Position numbers and translations under genes: made by a program
In this document: positions 24,623 through 33,373 of the stretch, in pieces
Layout: each line of letters opens with the position of its first letter
How positions within the stretch are numbered: position 1 is the first letter of the stretch
DNA from: Mesorhizobium sp. LSJC280B00
Lineage (GTDB): Bacteria > Pseudomonadota > Alphaproteobacteria > Rhizobiales > Rhizobiaceae
Direction: 5' to 3'
Assembly: GCF_000502835.1 (NCBI RefSeq)
Contig: NZ_AYVL01000007.1
Coordinates: forward strand, 13,711 to 56,582
DNA: 42,872 bases
The notes under the pieces: model-generated
The model's input: only the letters and a program-made list of their open reading frames with translations
Database searches by the model: none
Told to the model about the DNA's origin: nothing

Positions 24623-25599
24623 CAAAAACCAAACAGCAAGCTGTCGCCATTCTGGTGCCGGGCCAGTTCAACGATCATGCGGTCGGCCGCATCGACGGGG
24701 TGTTCAGCCGCGTCCGGATCGAACGCGCCGATCCGTCGCTGGTCACCGACGAGATGCGCCTTACGGTGCGCGGCATAGCCGCCTTTGGCGGCATAAGCGC
24801 CGCGTTGATGGACGCGCTGCCAAAGCTCGAGATTATCGCCAATTTCGGCGTCGGCTATGATTCGGTCGATGTCCGCCACGCCGCACGGCGCGGCATCATG
24901 GTCACCAACACACCGGATGTGCTGACCGAAGAGGTCGCCGATACGGCGCTCGGCCTGTTGATCAATACCATCCGCGAACTGCCGCGCGCCGAGGCCTGGC
25001 TACGCGACGGAAGCTGGCTGCGCAACGGCAACTATCCGCTGAGCCGGCTGACCTTGCGCGGGCGCCAAGTCGGTATCTTTGGCATGGGCCGCATCGGCCT
25101 CGCCATTGCCCGCCGGCTCGACGCTTTTGGGCTGCCCATTGCCTATCACAACCGGCGCCGCGTCGAAGGCCTGTCCTATGACTATCACCCGACGCTGAAA
25201 GGTCTCGCCGAGGCGGTCGACACACTGATCTCGGTGGCGCCCGGCGGGGCTTCGACGGAAAAGGCCGTCAATGCCGAAATTCTCTCGGCTCTTGGGCGGA
25301 ACGGCGTCTTTGTCAACATCGGCCGGGGCAGCACGGTCGACGAACCAGCCCTTGCCGCCGCACTTGCCAGCGGCAGCATCGCCGCTGCCGGGCTAGACGT
25401 CTTTGCCGACGAGCCGAATGTGCCAGCGGCGTTGCTTGCCGCGCCCAACACCTCGCTTTTGCCACATGTCGGCTCGGCCTCGCAGCACACCCGCCGCGCC
25501 ATGGCGGACCTGTGCGTCGAAAATCTGGTCTCGTGGTTTTCGCAGCGCAAGGCGCTGACGCCGGTGCCGGAGACGGCAAATGTCAAGGCAAGGCCGTAA
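24619..25599 (+). CDS. D-isomer-specific 2-hydroxyacid dehydrogenase (glyoxylate/hydroxypyruvate reductase type)
   Basis: A 326-residue NAD(P)-dependent dehydrogenase reducing 2-keto acids such as glyoxylate, hydroxypyruvate or 2-ketogluconate. Seen: VGYDSVDVRHAARRGIMVTNTP, the dinucleotide-binding GMGRIGLAIARRLDAFG, and the catalytic Arg in VNIGRGSTVDEPAL, Glu in GLDVFADEPNVP and His in LLPHVGSAS. The ATG at 24619 overlaps the LacI stop, fixing the start. The coupling to a LacI regulator suggests a catabolic role induced by its substrate. It could also dispose of hydroxypyruvate feeding the glycerate kinase 12 kb away; this is inference. Confidence 0.93.
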   Translation: MTKTKQQAVAILVPGQFNDHAVGRIDGVFSRVRIERADPSLVTDEMRLTVRGIAAFGGISAALMDALPKLEIIANFGVGYDSVDVRHAARRGIMVTNTPDVLTEEVADTALGLLINTIRELPRAEAWLRDGSWLRNGNYPLSRLTLRGRQVGIFGMGRIGLAIARRLDAFGLPIAYHNRRRVEGLSYDYHPTLKGLAEAVDTLISVAPGGASTEKAVNAEILSALGRNGVFVNIGRGSTVDEPALAAALASGSIAAAGLDVFADEPNVPAALLAAPNTSLLPHVGSASQHTRRAMADLCVENLVSWFSQRKALTPVPETANVKARP

Positions 25600-25696
25600 G
25601 CGGGCTGCCATATCTATTAACTTCAGCTTAACCCTTCGGAATCATTCTGGTCCCTTCGCAGTGTCTGTCCGCCTGACAGGACATGACAGCAAGAGG

Positions 25697-25733
25697 AAGC
25701 GCGCCTCCCTGATCTCTTCGAACCGGCGCGCTT
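25697..25733. promoter_or_regulatory. Hairpin in the leader of the Inh-like gene
   Basis: AAGCGCGCC (25697-25705) and GGCGCGCTT (25725-25733) form a 9-bp perfect GC-rich stem with a 19-base loop, about 20 bases before the start codon. No T-run follows, so it is not a typical terminator. It could be an mRNA stability or translation element. Confidence 0.4.
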
Positions 25734-25753
25734 GAAATGCGCGGAGAACCAGG

Positions 25754-26149
25754 ATGAAGACGCTTCCTGCATTGATGGCTGTCGCTGTACTGTTCGGCAG
25801 CGCCCAACTGTTTTACGCCGGTAGCGGTGAAAGCCGTGCGGCCAGTGAGTCACCGCCTTCATCCGGCAACTACAGGCTGGTAGCCCATGGCGACGAGGGG
25901 TCTTGTGCGGTCAGCCGCGGCGCCGAGATTTCGCAAGGCCTGTCGCTGTTGACGGTCGCAGCAAATTGCCGCCGGGTGTTGCCCGGCGTGGAGCAGGCGA
26001 AGTTCTGGCGAGAGCAGGATGACGGCACGGTCACCCTCAGCGCCAACGGCACCGATCCGATCGTCATGTTCTCAGTCGCCGACGGCGATGGTTACGAATC
26101 CTACGCGCCGGCGCTGCCGCTGCTGACGCTGGCGTCGGCCGGCAACTAG
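25754..26149 (+). CDS. Secreted AprI/Inh-like beta-barrel protein (putative protease inhibitor fold)
   Basis: A 131-residue exported protein with an N-terminal hydrophobic signal (residues 1-22). The mature domain shows the pattern of the AprI/Inh metalloprotease-inhibitor family: GNYRLVAHGDEGSCAV, then NCRRVLPGVEQAKFW, a DDGTVTLSANG strand and VMFSVADGDGYES, with cysteines at 51 and 72 able to form the family disulfide. Inh proteins block serralysin proteases in the periplasm, but many rhizobial homologues occur without an adjacent protease, and none is seen here. The assignment is by pattern and is moderate. AGGA lies 9 bases before the ATG. It converges with the gamma-glutamyl-GABA hydrolase. 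Confidence 0.65.
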   Translation: MKTLPALMAVAVLFGSAQLFYAGSGESRAASESPPSSGNYRLVAHGDEGSCAVSRGAEISQGLSLLTVAANCRRVLPGVEQAKFWREQDDGTVTLSANGTDPIVMFSVADGDGYESYAPALPLLTLASAGN

Positions 26150-26163
26150 CGAGCGCGGCAGGA

Positions 26164-26937
26164 CTATTCCGCGGCTGCGCGCGCACCCGATTTCGCCGCC
26201 TGATGCAGACGTACAGCATCGCCGAAGGCGCGAAATATCTTTACCGAGATACTGTCCGATTTGACCCAGTATTCGGGATGCCACTGGACGCCGACGGCGA
26301 AAGCCCGTGCATCGCGCACCGAAACCGCCTCGACGGTGCCGTCGGCGGCGACCGCTTCGACCTGCAGCTTTGGGCCAAGTCGGCCGATGGCCTGGCGATG
26401 CACCGAATTGACCATGATGTCGCCGGCGCCGAAGACCCCGGCCAAGCAGCTGCCGGGTTTTATCGCCACGCTCTGGCGGATGGCGAAGCGTTCGTCCTGA
26501 TTGTCGCTTGCCGGCGCACGATGATCGAGCGAACCGGCGCGTTCCTGGATTTCGGTGGCCAGCGTGCCACCCAGCGCCACATTCATCTCCTGGATGCCGC
26601 GGCAGATGGCGAGCAATGGCACCCCGCGCTCCACCGCCCGGCGGATCAGCGGCAACGTCGTCGCGTCGCGGGCGGAGTCGTAAGGACCATTGGCTTCGCT
26701 GGCGTCACCGCCATAGAGCGAGGGATGAACGTTCGATTTGGAACCGGTGACCATGACGCCGTCGACGGCGGAAAGCAGTTCGTCGAAGTCGAGCCGGTCG
26801 CCGAAGGACGGTACCAGCAGCGGGAACACGCCTGCACCCGAAAGCGCCGCTTCGAGATATTGCTGTGGCGCGGCATGCCAGGTGTAATTGTCGAACTGGC
26901 GGACATCGGTCGATACGGCGACGAGCGGCTGGTGCAT
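26164..26937 (-). CDS. Gamma-glutamyl-gamma-aminobutyrate hydrolase (class I GATase)
   Basis: A 257-residue class I glutamine-amidotransferase-like hydrolase of the gamma-Glu-GABA hydrolase (peptidase C26) family, releasing GABA from gamma-glutamyl-GABA in the Puu putrescine pathway. The catalytic triad is Cys112 in PLLAICRGIQEMN, His220 and Glu222 in VGVQWHPEYW; NYTWHAAPQQYLEA near the N-terminus is typical. The open frame runs to 27207, but the ATG at 26937 begins exactly at the conserved domain. It is divergent from the TRAP binding protein. A glutamine-synthetase-like gene lies 11 kb away, so the two could act in one pathway without being in one operon. Confidence 0.9.
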   Translation of the reverse strand: MHQPLVAVSTDVRQFDNYTWHAAPQQYLEAALSGAGVFPLLVPSFGDRLDFDELLSAVDGVMVTGSKSNVHPSLYGGDASEANGPYDSARDATTLPLIRRAVERGVPLLAICRGIQEMNVALGGTLATEIQERAGSLDHRAPASDNQDERFAIRQSVAIKPGSCLAGVFGAGDIMVNSVHRQAIGRLGPKLQVEAVAADGTVEAVSVRDARAFAVGVQWHPEYWVKSDSISVKIFRAFGDAVRLHQAAKSGARAAAE

Positions 26938-27041
26938 TTGGTCCGGATCCCATCGGGTGCAACGAATTATCTGCCTGCAAAATAGGCGATCCGAAGGCGC
27001 ATTTCCATGGCAAGTTTCGGCGTGTCGCGTAGGCCAGTTAA

Positions 27042-28331
<1,290 letters not shown>

Positions 28332-28335
28332 AACA

Positions 28336-28373
28336 TTCTGCGACGCCGAGTGGCTCCACTCGGCGTCGCAGAA
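28336..28373. terminator. Perfect inverted repeat after the TRAP binding protein gene
   Basis: An 18-base arm (28336-28353, beginning TTCTGCGACGCC) is repeated exactly in inverse orientation at 28356-28373 around a 2-base centre, starting 5 bases after the stop codon. Folding would give a 16-17 bp stem. It lacks a downstream T-run, so it may terminate weakly, protect the 3' end of the transcript, or act for both converging transcripts. Confidence 0.65.
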
Positions 28374-28478
28374 ATGGGCTAAAACAAAGCGGATGCCCGG
28401 TTTTATTTGAATGCATTCCGCTCCAGGAAGACGTGGTTCTTGTCAAAGGACCCTGAGCACGCCCCGTGTTCCTTCCTG

Positions 28479-28634
28479 TCAGCCTCGGACGCACTGACTT
28501 CCACCGGTATTCCCGCCCGGAGCATGGCAATAGAACACTGTCGACTTGATGCGGCCACGCATCAGTTGCTGGACCTCACCCGGTTGTAAGCCGGCGTCGG
28601 CATAGGTGGCGGGGTCGCCTTTCCCCGGCTTCAT
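28479..28634 (-). CDS. Possible 51-residue small protein
   Basis: Minus-strand ATG frame of 51 codons reading KPGKGDPATYADAGLQPGEV early and YCHAPGGNTGGSQC near the end. The frame has the right codon character but no clear ribosome binding site was seen, and the frame is open upstream of the ATG. The two cysteines and Gly/Asn-rich end might fit a fragment of a larger protein. I do not recognise it; it may be non-coding or a remnant. Confidence 0.25.
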   Translation of the reverse strand: MKPGKGDPATYADAGLQPGEVQQLMRGRIKSTVFYCHAPGGNTGGSQCVRG

Positions 28635-28718
28635 CAGCCCGGCTTTATCAGATTGAGGATGAAGCCATCGATGCGACGCAGAACCGCGAAGCCTGCCGGT
28701 GGCAACTGGCCCGATGGA

Positions 28719-29744
28719 TCAGCTCTGAGGCACTGCCAGGACTTTGACCTCACCTGGCGCCGGCGGGTTGGCAATGATCGCCACCGCCTCGTCGAGGCTG
28801 ACTTGTCGTGATATCAGCCGATCTACTTCGATCGCCCCCGAGGCGATAAGATCGGCGGCCCGGCGATGGGTAAAGGGGTTGAGGAAGGAACCCAGGACCT
28901 TCAACTCACGGAACAGCAGATCGAACGGTTCGAACGCCACTTTCATGCCTTGCGGCATCACGCCGACGACGACGACGGTGCCGCCCGCTTTGGCCAGCCG
29001 CATCGCCTGCTCAACAGTGTCTTTCACGCCGGCGCATTCGAACACCACGTCGACGCCGCCCGGCATCAAACCCGACCGGCCGACGATCGCATCGGTGACA
29101 TCGAAGGCGCTGGGATCGAGCGTCGCCGTTGCGCCAAATTGCTCGGCAAGAGCCCGCCGCGAGGCCTGACGGGTCGACAAGATAATGGTCGTCGCACCGG
29201 CGAGCTTTGCCAGCTGAACGGTGAGCAGGCCGATCACGCCGCCGCCGAGCACCGCGACCGACGAGCCTGGTTTGATCGCGGCAAGGTCCACGCCATGCAG
29301 GCAGCAGCCGAGCGGCTCGCAGAAAGCACCATGCGTAGGCTTCAGATCGCCTGGCAAGACGAAGGCCTGTTTCTGCGGCAGGACAAGATATTCGGCAAAG
29401 CCGCCATCGCGATGGATGCCGATGGCGCGTAGATTGCCGCAGAGATTGACCCGGCCGGCCTGACAATGCTCGCATCGGCCACAGGCAATGTTGGGATCGC
29501 CGGTGACGCGGTCGCCGACCGAAAAGCCGGATACGGCAGGTCCGACCGCCTCGACGATGCCGGAGAATTCATGCCCGAGCGTCACCGGCGGCGTGCACGG
29601 GAATTCACCATGGAAAAGATGCCTGTCGGTGCCGCAGACGCCGCACGCCTCGATGCGCACCAGCAGATCGTTCGGCCCGGCGGTCGGTTTCTCGACCTCG
29701 CACACGGCGAGGCTGCCCATTCGCTCCAACCGAACCGCCTTCAT
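28719..29744 (-). CDS. Zinc-dependent medium-chain alcohol/polyol dehydrogenase
   Basis: A 341-residue NAD(P)-dependent dehydrogenase of the MDR superfamily (sorbitol/threonine dehydrogenase-like). Catalytic zinc ligands are C37 in CGVCGTD with H58 and E59 in LGHEFSG; structural zinc cysteines are C88, C91, C94 and C102. The cofactor-binding motif is VAVLGGGVIGLLTVQLA. The open frame extends upstream into the TRAP permease gene, but the ATG at 29744 starts at the conserved MKAVRLERMGSL. It lies 16 bases downstream of the dctM stop, so it is probably transcribed with the permease genes and oxidises an imported or related polyol or alcohol; the substrate is not identified. Confidence 0.93.
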   Translation of the reverse strand: MKAVRLERMGSLAVCEVEKPTAGPNDLLVRIEACGVCGTDRHLFHGEFPCTPPVTLGHEFSGIVEAVGPAVSGFSVGDRVTGDPNIACGRCEHCQAGRVNLCGNLRAIGIHRDGGFAEYLVLPQKQAFVLPGDLKPTHGAFCEPLGCCLHGVDLAAIKPGSSVAVLGGGVIGLLTVQLAKLAGATTIILSTRQASRRALAEQFGATATLDPSAFDVTDAIVGRSGLMPGGVDVVFECAGVKDTVEQAMRLAKAGGTVVVVGVMPQGMKVAFEPFDLLFRELKVLGSFLNPFTHRRAADLIASGAIEVDRLISRQVSLDEAVAIIANPPAPGEVKVLAVPQS

Positions 29745-29760
29745 GGCTGCCGGGCCTTCC

Positions 29761-31542
29761 TCAGTTGAAACTCGGTGGTTGCGACAGATCAATTGCCGGC
29801 GCCGCCGGTTTCGCGGGCGGCTTTTCGTCGAAGCTCGGCGGCTGCGACAAATCCGGTGTGGAAGGTGAGGCCGGGGCAGTGCCGCCGTTGGCTGGCGGCG
29901 TGCCAAGCGGCGACAAGCCGATGCCAGGCGTTTCCGGCACCTGGTAGTTGATGGTGCCAGGATCGACGACAGTGCCTTTGTAGTGCATCACCATCTGCGG
30001 GAAGGCGATGGTCAGGCCGATCATGATCACCTGGATGCAGACGAAGGGCACTGCGCCCCAATAGATCTGCCCTGTGGTGACCGGCGCGATCTGCTTGCCG
30101 GTGAGTCGGTCGAGATAGGGCACGCGCGCGGCGACCGAGCGCAGATAAAACAGCGCGAAGCCGAAGGGCGGATGCATGAAGGAGGTCTGCATGTTGACGC
30201 CCAAAAGCACGCCAAACCAGATCAGGTCGATGCCGAGTTTGTCAGCCGCTGGCGCCAAAAGCGGCACGATGATGAAGGCAAGCTCGAAAAAGTCGAGGAA
30301 GAAGGCGAGCACGAAGACGAGGATGTTGACGCCAATCAGGAAACCGACTTCACCGCCCGGCAGCGACGTCAACAGGTGCTCGACCCAGATGTGGCCATTG
30401 ACGCCGTAGAAGGTCAGCGAGAACACCCGCGCGCCGATCAGGATGAACAGAACGAAGGACGACAGCCTGGTCGTCGACGCCAGCGCCTGCTTGACCACGT
30501 CGAGCGACAGCCGCCCCTTCATCGCCGCCATTGCCAGCGCGCCGACGGCGCCCATGGCGCCGCCTTCCGTCGGCGTGGCGATGCCAAGGAAGATCGTGCC
30601 CAGCACCAGGAAGATCAGCGCCAGCGGCGGGATCAGCACGATGATCACCTGCTGTGCCAGTCTGGACATCAGGTTGATCTTCAGGCCCTGGTCGACGATC
30701 GCGACGACATAGATGAAGATGACGCCGATGGTGGCGCCGAGGATATCGGCGTTGCCGCCATGGTTCGGCGCAAGGTAGCGATACGCCGCATAGGAAACCA
30801 CCACCGCCGCCAGCAGCGCCGCCAGCAGCGACAGCGCGCCGTGGCCGAGCGTGCGGGCCTCCAGCGGCAGGGCCGGCATCGACTTCGGCCGGAAGATCGA
30901 CATGAGCAGGATGTAGAGCATGTAGATGCCGGTCAAAATGAGCCCGGGGATCAGCGCTCCCTTATACATATCGCCGACCGAGCGGCCGAGCTGGTCGGCC
31001 AGGACGATCAGCACCAGTGACGGCGGGATGATCTGGGCGAGCGTCCCGGACGCGGCAATGACGCCGGATGCCAGCCGCCGGTCGTAGCCGTAGCGCAGCA
31101 TGATCGGCAGCGAAATCAGACCCATGGCAATGACGGAGGCCGCCACCACGCCGGTCGTCGCGGCGAGCAGCGCGCCGACGAAAATCACGGCATAGGCGAG
31201 GCCACCACGGACAGGTCCGAACAACTGGCCGATCGTGTCGAGCAGGTCTTCGGCCATGCCGGATCGTTCGAGCACGATGCCCATGAAGGTGAAGAACGGG
31301 ATCGCCAGCAGCGTATCGTTCGACATCACCCGGCTGCCATAGAAATTATCCGGCAACGCGTGCAGCAACGGCCAGGCGAGATTGATCGAGCCGCCCGAAT
31401 AGGGCGACAGAAGCACGCCGATGAAGAAGAACATCAGGCCGTTGGCGGCGAGCGAGAAGGCGACGGGGTAGCCGATCAGCAGGAAGACGACCAGCGAGGC
31501 GAACATGATCGGCGCCATGTTCTGGGCGATGAACTCGATCAC
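29761..31542 (-). CDS. TRAP transporter large permease subunit (DctM) with repeated Pro-rich tail
   Basis: A 593-residue inner-membrane permease of the DctM type, with about 12 or more hydrophobic helices. Typical segments are FTFMGIVLERSGMAEDLLDTIGQLFGPVRGGLAYAVIFVGALLAATTGVVAASVI (residues about 68-122, described by position) and the IPPSLVLIVLADQLG region. It is longer than the usual 425-440 residues, matching the long-permease group that goes with TakP-like binding proteins. The last 50 residues are a cytoplasmic Pro-rich tail in which DLSQPPSF occurs twice, once ending D and once N. Its start overlaps dctQ (ATGA). Confidence 0.92.
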   Translation of the reverse strand: MIEFIAQNMAPIMFASLVVFLLIGYPVAFSLAANGLMFFFIGVLLSPYSGGSINLAWPLLHALPDNFYGSRVMSNDTLLAIPFFTFMGIVLERSGMAEDLLDTIGQLFGPVRGGLAYAVIFVGALLAATTGVVAASVIAMGLISLPIMLRYGYDRRLASGVIAASGTLAQIIPPSLVLIVLADQLGRSVGDMYKGALIPGLILTGIYMLYILLMSIFRPKSMPALPLEARTLGHGALSLLAALLAAVVVSYAAYRYLAPNHGGNADILGATIGVIFIYVVAIVDQGLKINLMSRLAQQVIIVLIPPLALIFLVLGTIFLGIATPTEGGAMGAVGALAMAAMKGRLSLDVVKQALASTTRLSSFVLFILIGARVFSLTFYGVNGHIWVEHLLTSLPGGEVGFLIGVNILVFVLAFFLDFFELAFIIVPLLAPAADKLGIDLIWFGVLLGVNMQTSFMHPPFGFALFYLRSVAARVPYLDRLTGKQIAPVTTGQIYWGAVPFVCIQVIMIGLTIAFPQMVMHYKGTVVDPGTINYQVPETPGIGLSPLGTPPANGGTAPASPSTPDLSQPPSFDEKPPAKPAAPAIDLSQPPSFN

Positions 31543-32123
31543 GAGCGCACCTCTTCGACGAGCGCCTTGGCTTCGAGTTCGGCCTGCTCATGCACCGATA
31601 TGAACGGAGTGGGATCGTCCATCTGACCGCGCATGATGGCGATTTTCTTGATGATTTCGGAAATGCCCTGCAGCGCGAGCAGAAAAAAGCCGACCAGCAG
31701 GATCGCCTTCGCCGGCCAGATGATCAGCCCGCCGGAATTGTTCGACATCTCCCCGCTGCGATACGACAGCGACACATAGGGAACGAAATAGACCACCATC
31801 AACGTCACGAACGGCATCAGGAAGAAGACGTGACCGAAAAGGTCGATCCAGTGCTGCACGCGGCGCGAGAACATGCCGTAGACGATATCGATGCGGATAT
31901 GGTCGTTCTGCTTCAGCGTGTAGGCGGCGGCCAGCATGAAGGCGGCGCCGAACAGATACCATTGCAATTCCAGCCAGGCGTTCGAGGACATGTCGAACAC
32001 CTTGCGGATGACGGCGTTGGCGGCGCTTACCAGGATCGCCAGCAGGATCAGCCACGAAACCCATTTGCCGATGAATTCGTTCAAACGGTCAATGGTTCTG
32101 GAAAGAGCGAGAAGCCCTGCCAT
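31539..32123 (-). CDS. TRAP transporter small permease subunit (DctQ)
   Basis: A 194-residue four-helix membrane protein that joins the DctM permease. Helices are seen around WVSWLILLAILVSAANAVIRKVF, LQWYLFGAAFMLAAAYTLKQND and the later FFLMPFVTLMVVYFVPYV and AILLVGFFLLALQGI. Its C-terminal tail extends beyond the usual domain. GGAGG lies 5 bases before the ATG at 32123, which selects it over the longer open frame to 32306. It is the first gene of a dctQ-dctM-dehydrogenase unit, while its binding protein lies at 27222-28331 on the other strand. Confidence 0.92.
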   Translation of the reverse strand: MAGLLALSRTIDRLNEFIGKWVSWLILLAILVSAANAVIRKVFDMSSNAWLELQWYLFGAAFMLAAAYTLKQNDHIRIDIVYGMFSRRVQHWIDLFGHVFFLMPFVTLMVVYFVPYVSLSYRSGEMSNNSGGLIIWPAKAILLVGFFLLALQGISEIIKKIAIMRGQMDDPTPFISVHEQAELEAKALVEEVRS

Positions 32124-32265
32124 GCATTCCTCCCTTGTGTCAGAGCGCGGCGGTTCCCTGTCCGTCGCGTCGCTGTGGACCAACGGTATGCAGTGCGTGG
32201 TCCGGCGGGTCAACACGGGACAGCCCGCATAAACACAGTTGTGAGATGACGGGCGGCAAAATGCT

Positions 32266-32298
32266 GCCGCATCCTTTGCATGTCCAAGGACATGCGGC
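32266..32298. promoter_or_regulatory. Nested inverted repeat between livH-like gene and dctQ
   Basis: GCATGTCC-aa-GGACATGC (32278-32295) is a perfect 8-bp dyad, nested in an outer GCCGCAT...ATGCGGC pair (32266-32272 and 32292-32298). It lies after the LivH-type gene and about 145 bases before dctQ on the minus strand. It could be the end of the livH transcript or an operator for the TRAP unit. Confidence 0.4.
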
Positions 32299-32327
32299 GC
32301 TTTCACCCAAGCAAAGTCGGGTGCGGC

Positions 32328-33233
32328 TCAGGCGATCTTCTGTTGGTCGCGGCCGGCGCCGATCAGCACAAGCATGGCGACGAGGAACAGGTACATCCAG
32401 CCGTCCCGCCATTCGAGCGGAAAATAGCCGGCCCATAGCGATTCGGCCATGCCGAAAGCGGCGGCGCCCAGTGCCGCCCGCAAAGGCGAAAGATAGCCGC
32501 CCACTGCGGTCACGAACAGGATTTTCAACCCGTAGACCAACCCTGTGCCGAAGCTGATGTTGCCGTAGTAGAAGGCGGCGAGCACGCCAGCCAGTGCCGC
32601 GCAAAGGCCGCCGAAAAGCACCGCACGCCGAAACACCGCACGGACATCGACGCCGCACATCGCAGCCGCCTTGGGATCGTCGGATACGGCGCGCCAGCTC
32701 CGGCCGAAGCTCGAATATGCGAAGCCCCAAGCAGCCAGCGCTATGGCCGCCAGTACGGCGGCGCAATCGAGCAATTGGATCAGCGTCAACGTCGCCTTGA
32801 AGCTGGCATTCTGCGCGAAGACGATGGTCTGGGCCAGCATTGGCGGCAACCATAGGTCATGGGTATCGGCGGCGATGCGGCTGGCTTCCGACAAGACCAG
32901 CAATATGCCGAGCGTCGTCACCACGATGGCGTTGGGCGAGCGGTCGGCCAGCGGTTCGAAGATACTTCGCGACAGGACATGGCTGAGCAGCGCCGCATAA
33001 AGGAATGCCGCAGCTACGCCGAGCGCGACCGATGCAAACAGCGTCAGCCACAGCGCCTGATAGCCGAACGCCGCGGTGAGGATCATCGTATGCCCGCAAA
33101 AGGCGAACAGCGCGCCATAGGCAAGATTGGTACGGTGCAGGATGCCGTTGGTCAGCACGTAGCCGAAGGCAAGCAATGCGTAGAGCGCGCCCGAATGCAG
33201 CCCGTTCAGAACCTGCTGGAAGAAATAGAGCAT
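32328..33233 (-). CDS. Branched-chain amino acid-type ABC permease (LivH family), orphan
   Basis: A 301-residue inner-membrane permease with about eight to nine helices and LivH-family segments: FFQQVLNGLHSGALYALLAFGYVLTNGI, NLAYGALFAF, and the cytoplasmic loop with FGRSWRAVSDDPKAAAMCGVD, which contacts the ATPase, then GGLCAALAGVLAAF. The ATG at 33233 has AGAGGG upstream and is preferred to the ATG 9 codons earlier. LivM, LivG, LivF and a binding protein are not nearby, so it must work with partners elsewhere or be a remnant of a system. It is divergent from a CGNR regulator across an obvious operator. Confidence 0.88.
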   Translation of the reverse strand: MLYFFQQVLNGLHSGALYALLAFGYVLTNGILHRTNLAYGALFAFCGHTMILTAAFGYQALWLTLFASVALGVAAAFLYAALLSHVLSRSIFEPLADRSPNAIVVTTLGILLVLSEASRIAADTHDLWLPPMLAQTIVFAQNASFKATLTLIQLLDCAAVLAAIALAAWGFAYSSFGRSWRAVSDDPKAAAMCGVDVRAVFRRAVLFGGLCAALAGVLAAFYYGNISFGTGLVYGLKILFVTAVGGYLSPLRAALGAAAFGMAESLWAGYFPLEWRDGWMYLFLVAMLVLIGAGRDQQKIA

Positions 33234-33330
33234 GCAAGACCCTCTATGCATGCCCCGCAATCGGGGCAGAGGTTTGGGACGAACGATATTCTCAGTACGG
33301 CGATCGCCTCAGTGACGAGCGTTGCACCCG

Positions 33331-33368
33331 GAATCTAACTTGTCAAACGCGAGTTATCAGTTAGATTC
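33331..33368. promoter_or_regulatory. Inverted-repeat operator between CGNR regulator and LivH-type permease
   Basis: GAATCTAACT (33331-33340) and AGTTAGATTC (33359-33368) form a perfect 10-bp inverted repeat with an 18-base spacer. A third half-site AGTTA lies at 33352-33356, so TAACT can pair with either AGTTA copy, giving two overlapping dyads of different spacing. It ends 5 bases before the CGNR start codon, so binding would block that gene and could also affect the divergent permease. Control by the CGNR protein itself is the simplest reading. Confidence 0.65.
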
Positions 33369-33373
33369 GCCAT

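Larger units (their letters stand above)
28332..28718. other. 387-base intergenic region with no clear gene
   Basis: Between the convergent TRAP binding protein gene and the alcohol dehydrogenase. It holds the long hairpin at its left end and a short minus-strand open frame at 28479-28634. No promoter, tRNA or known repeat was recognised in the remainder; it may be the decayed remains of a gene. Confidence 0.6.
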
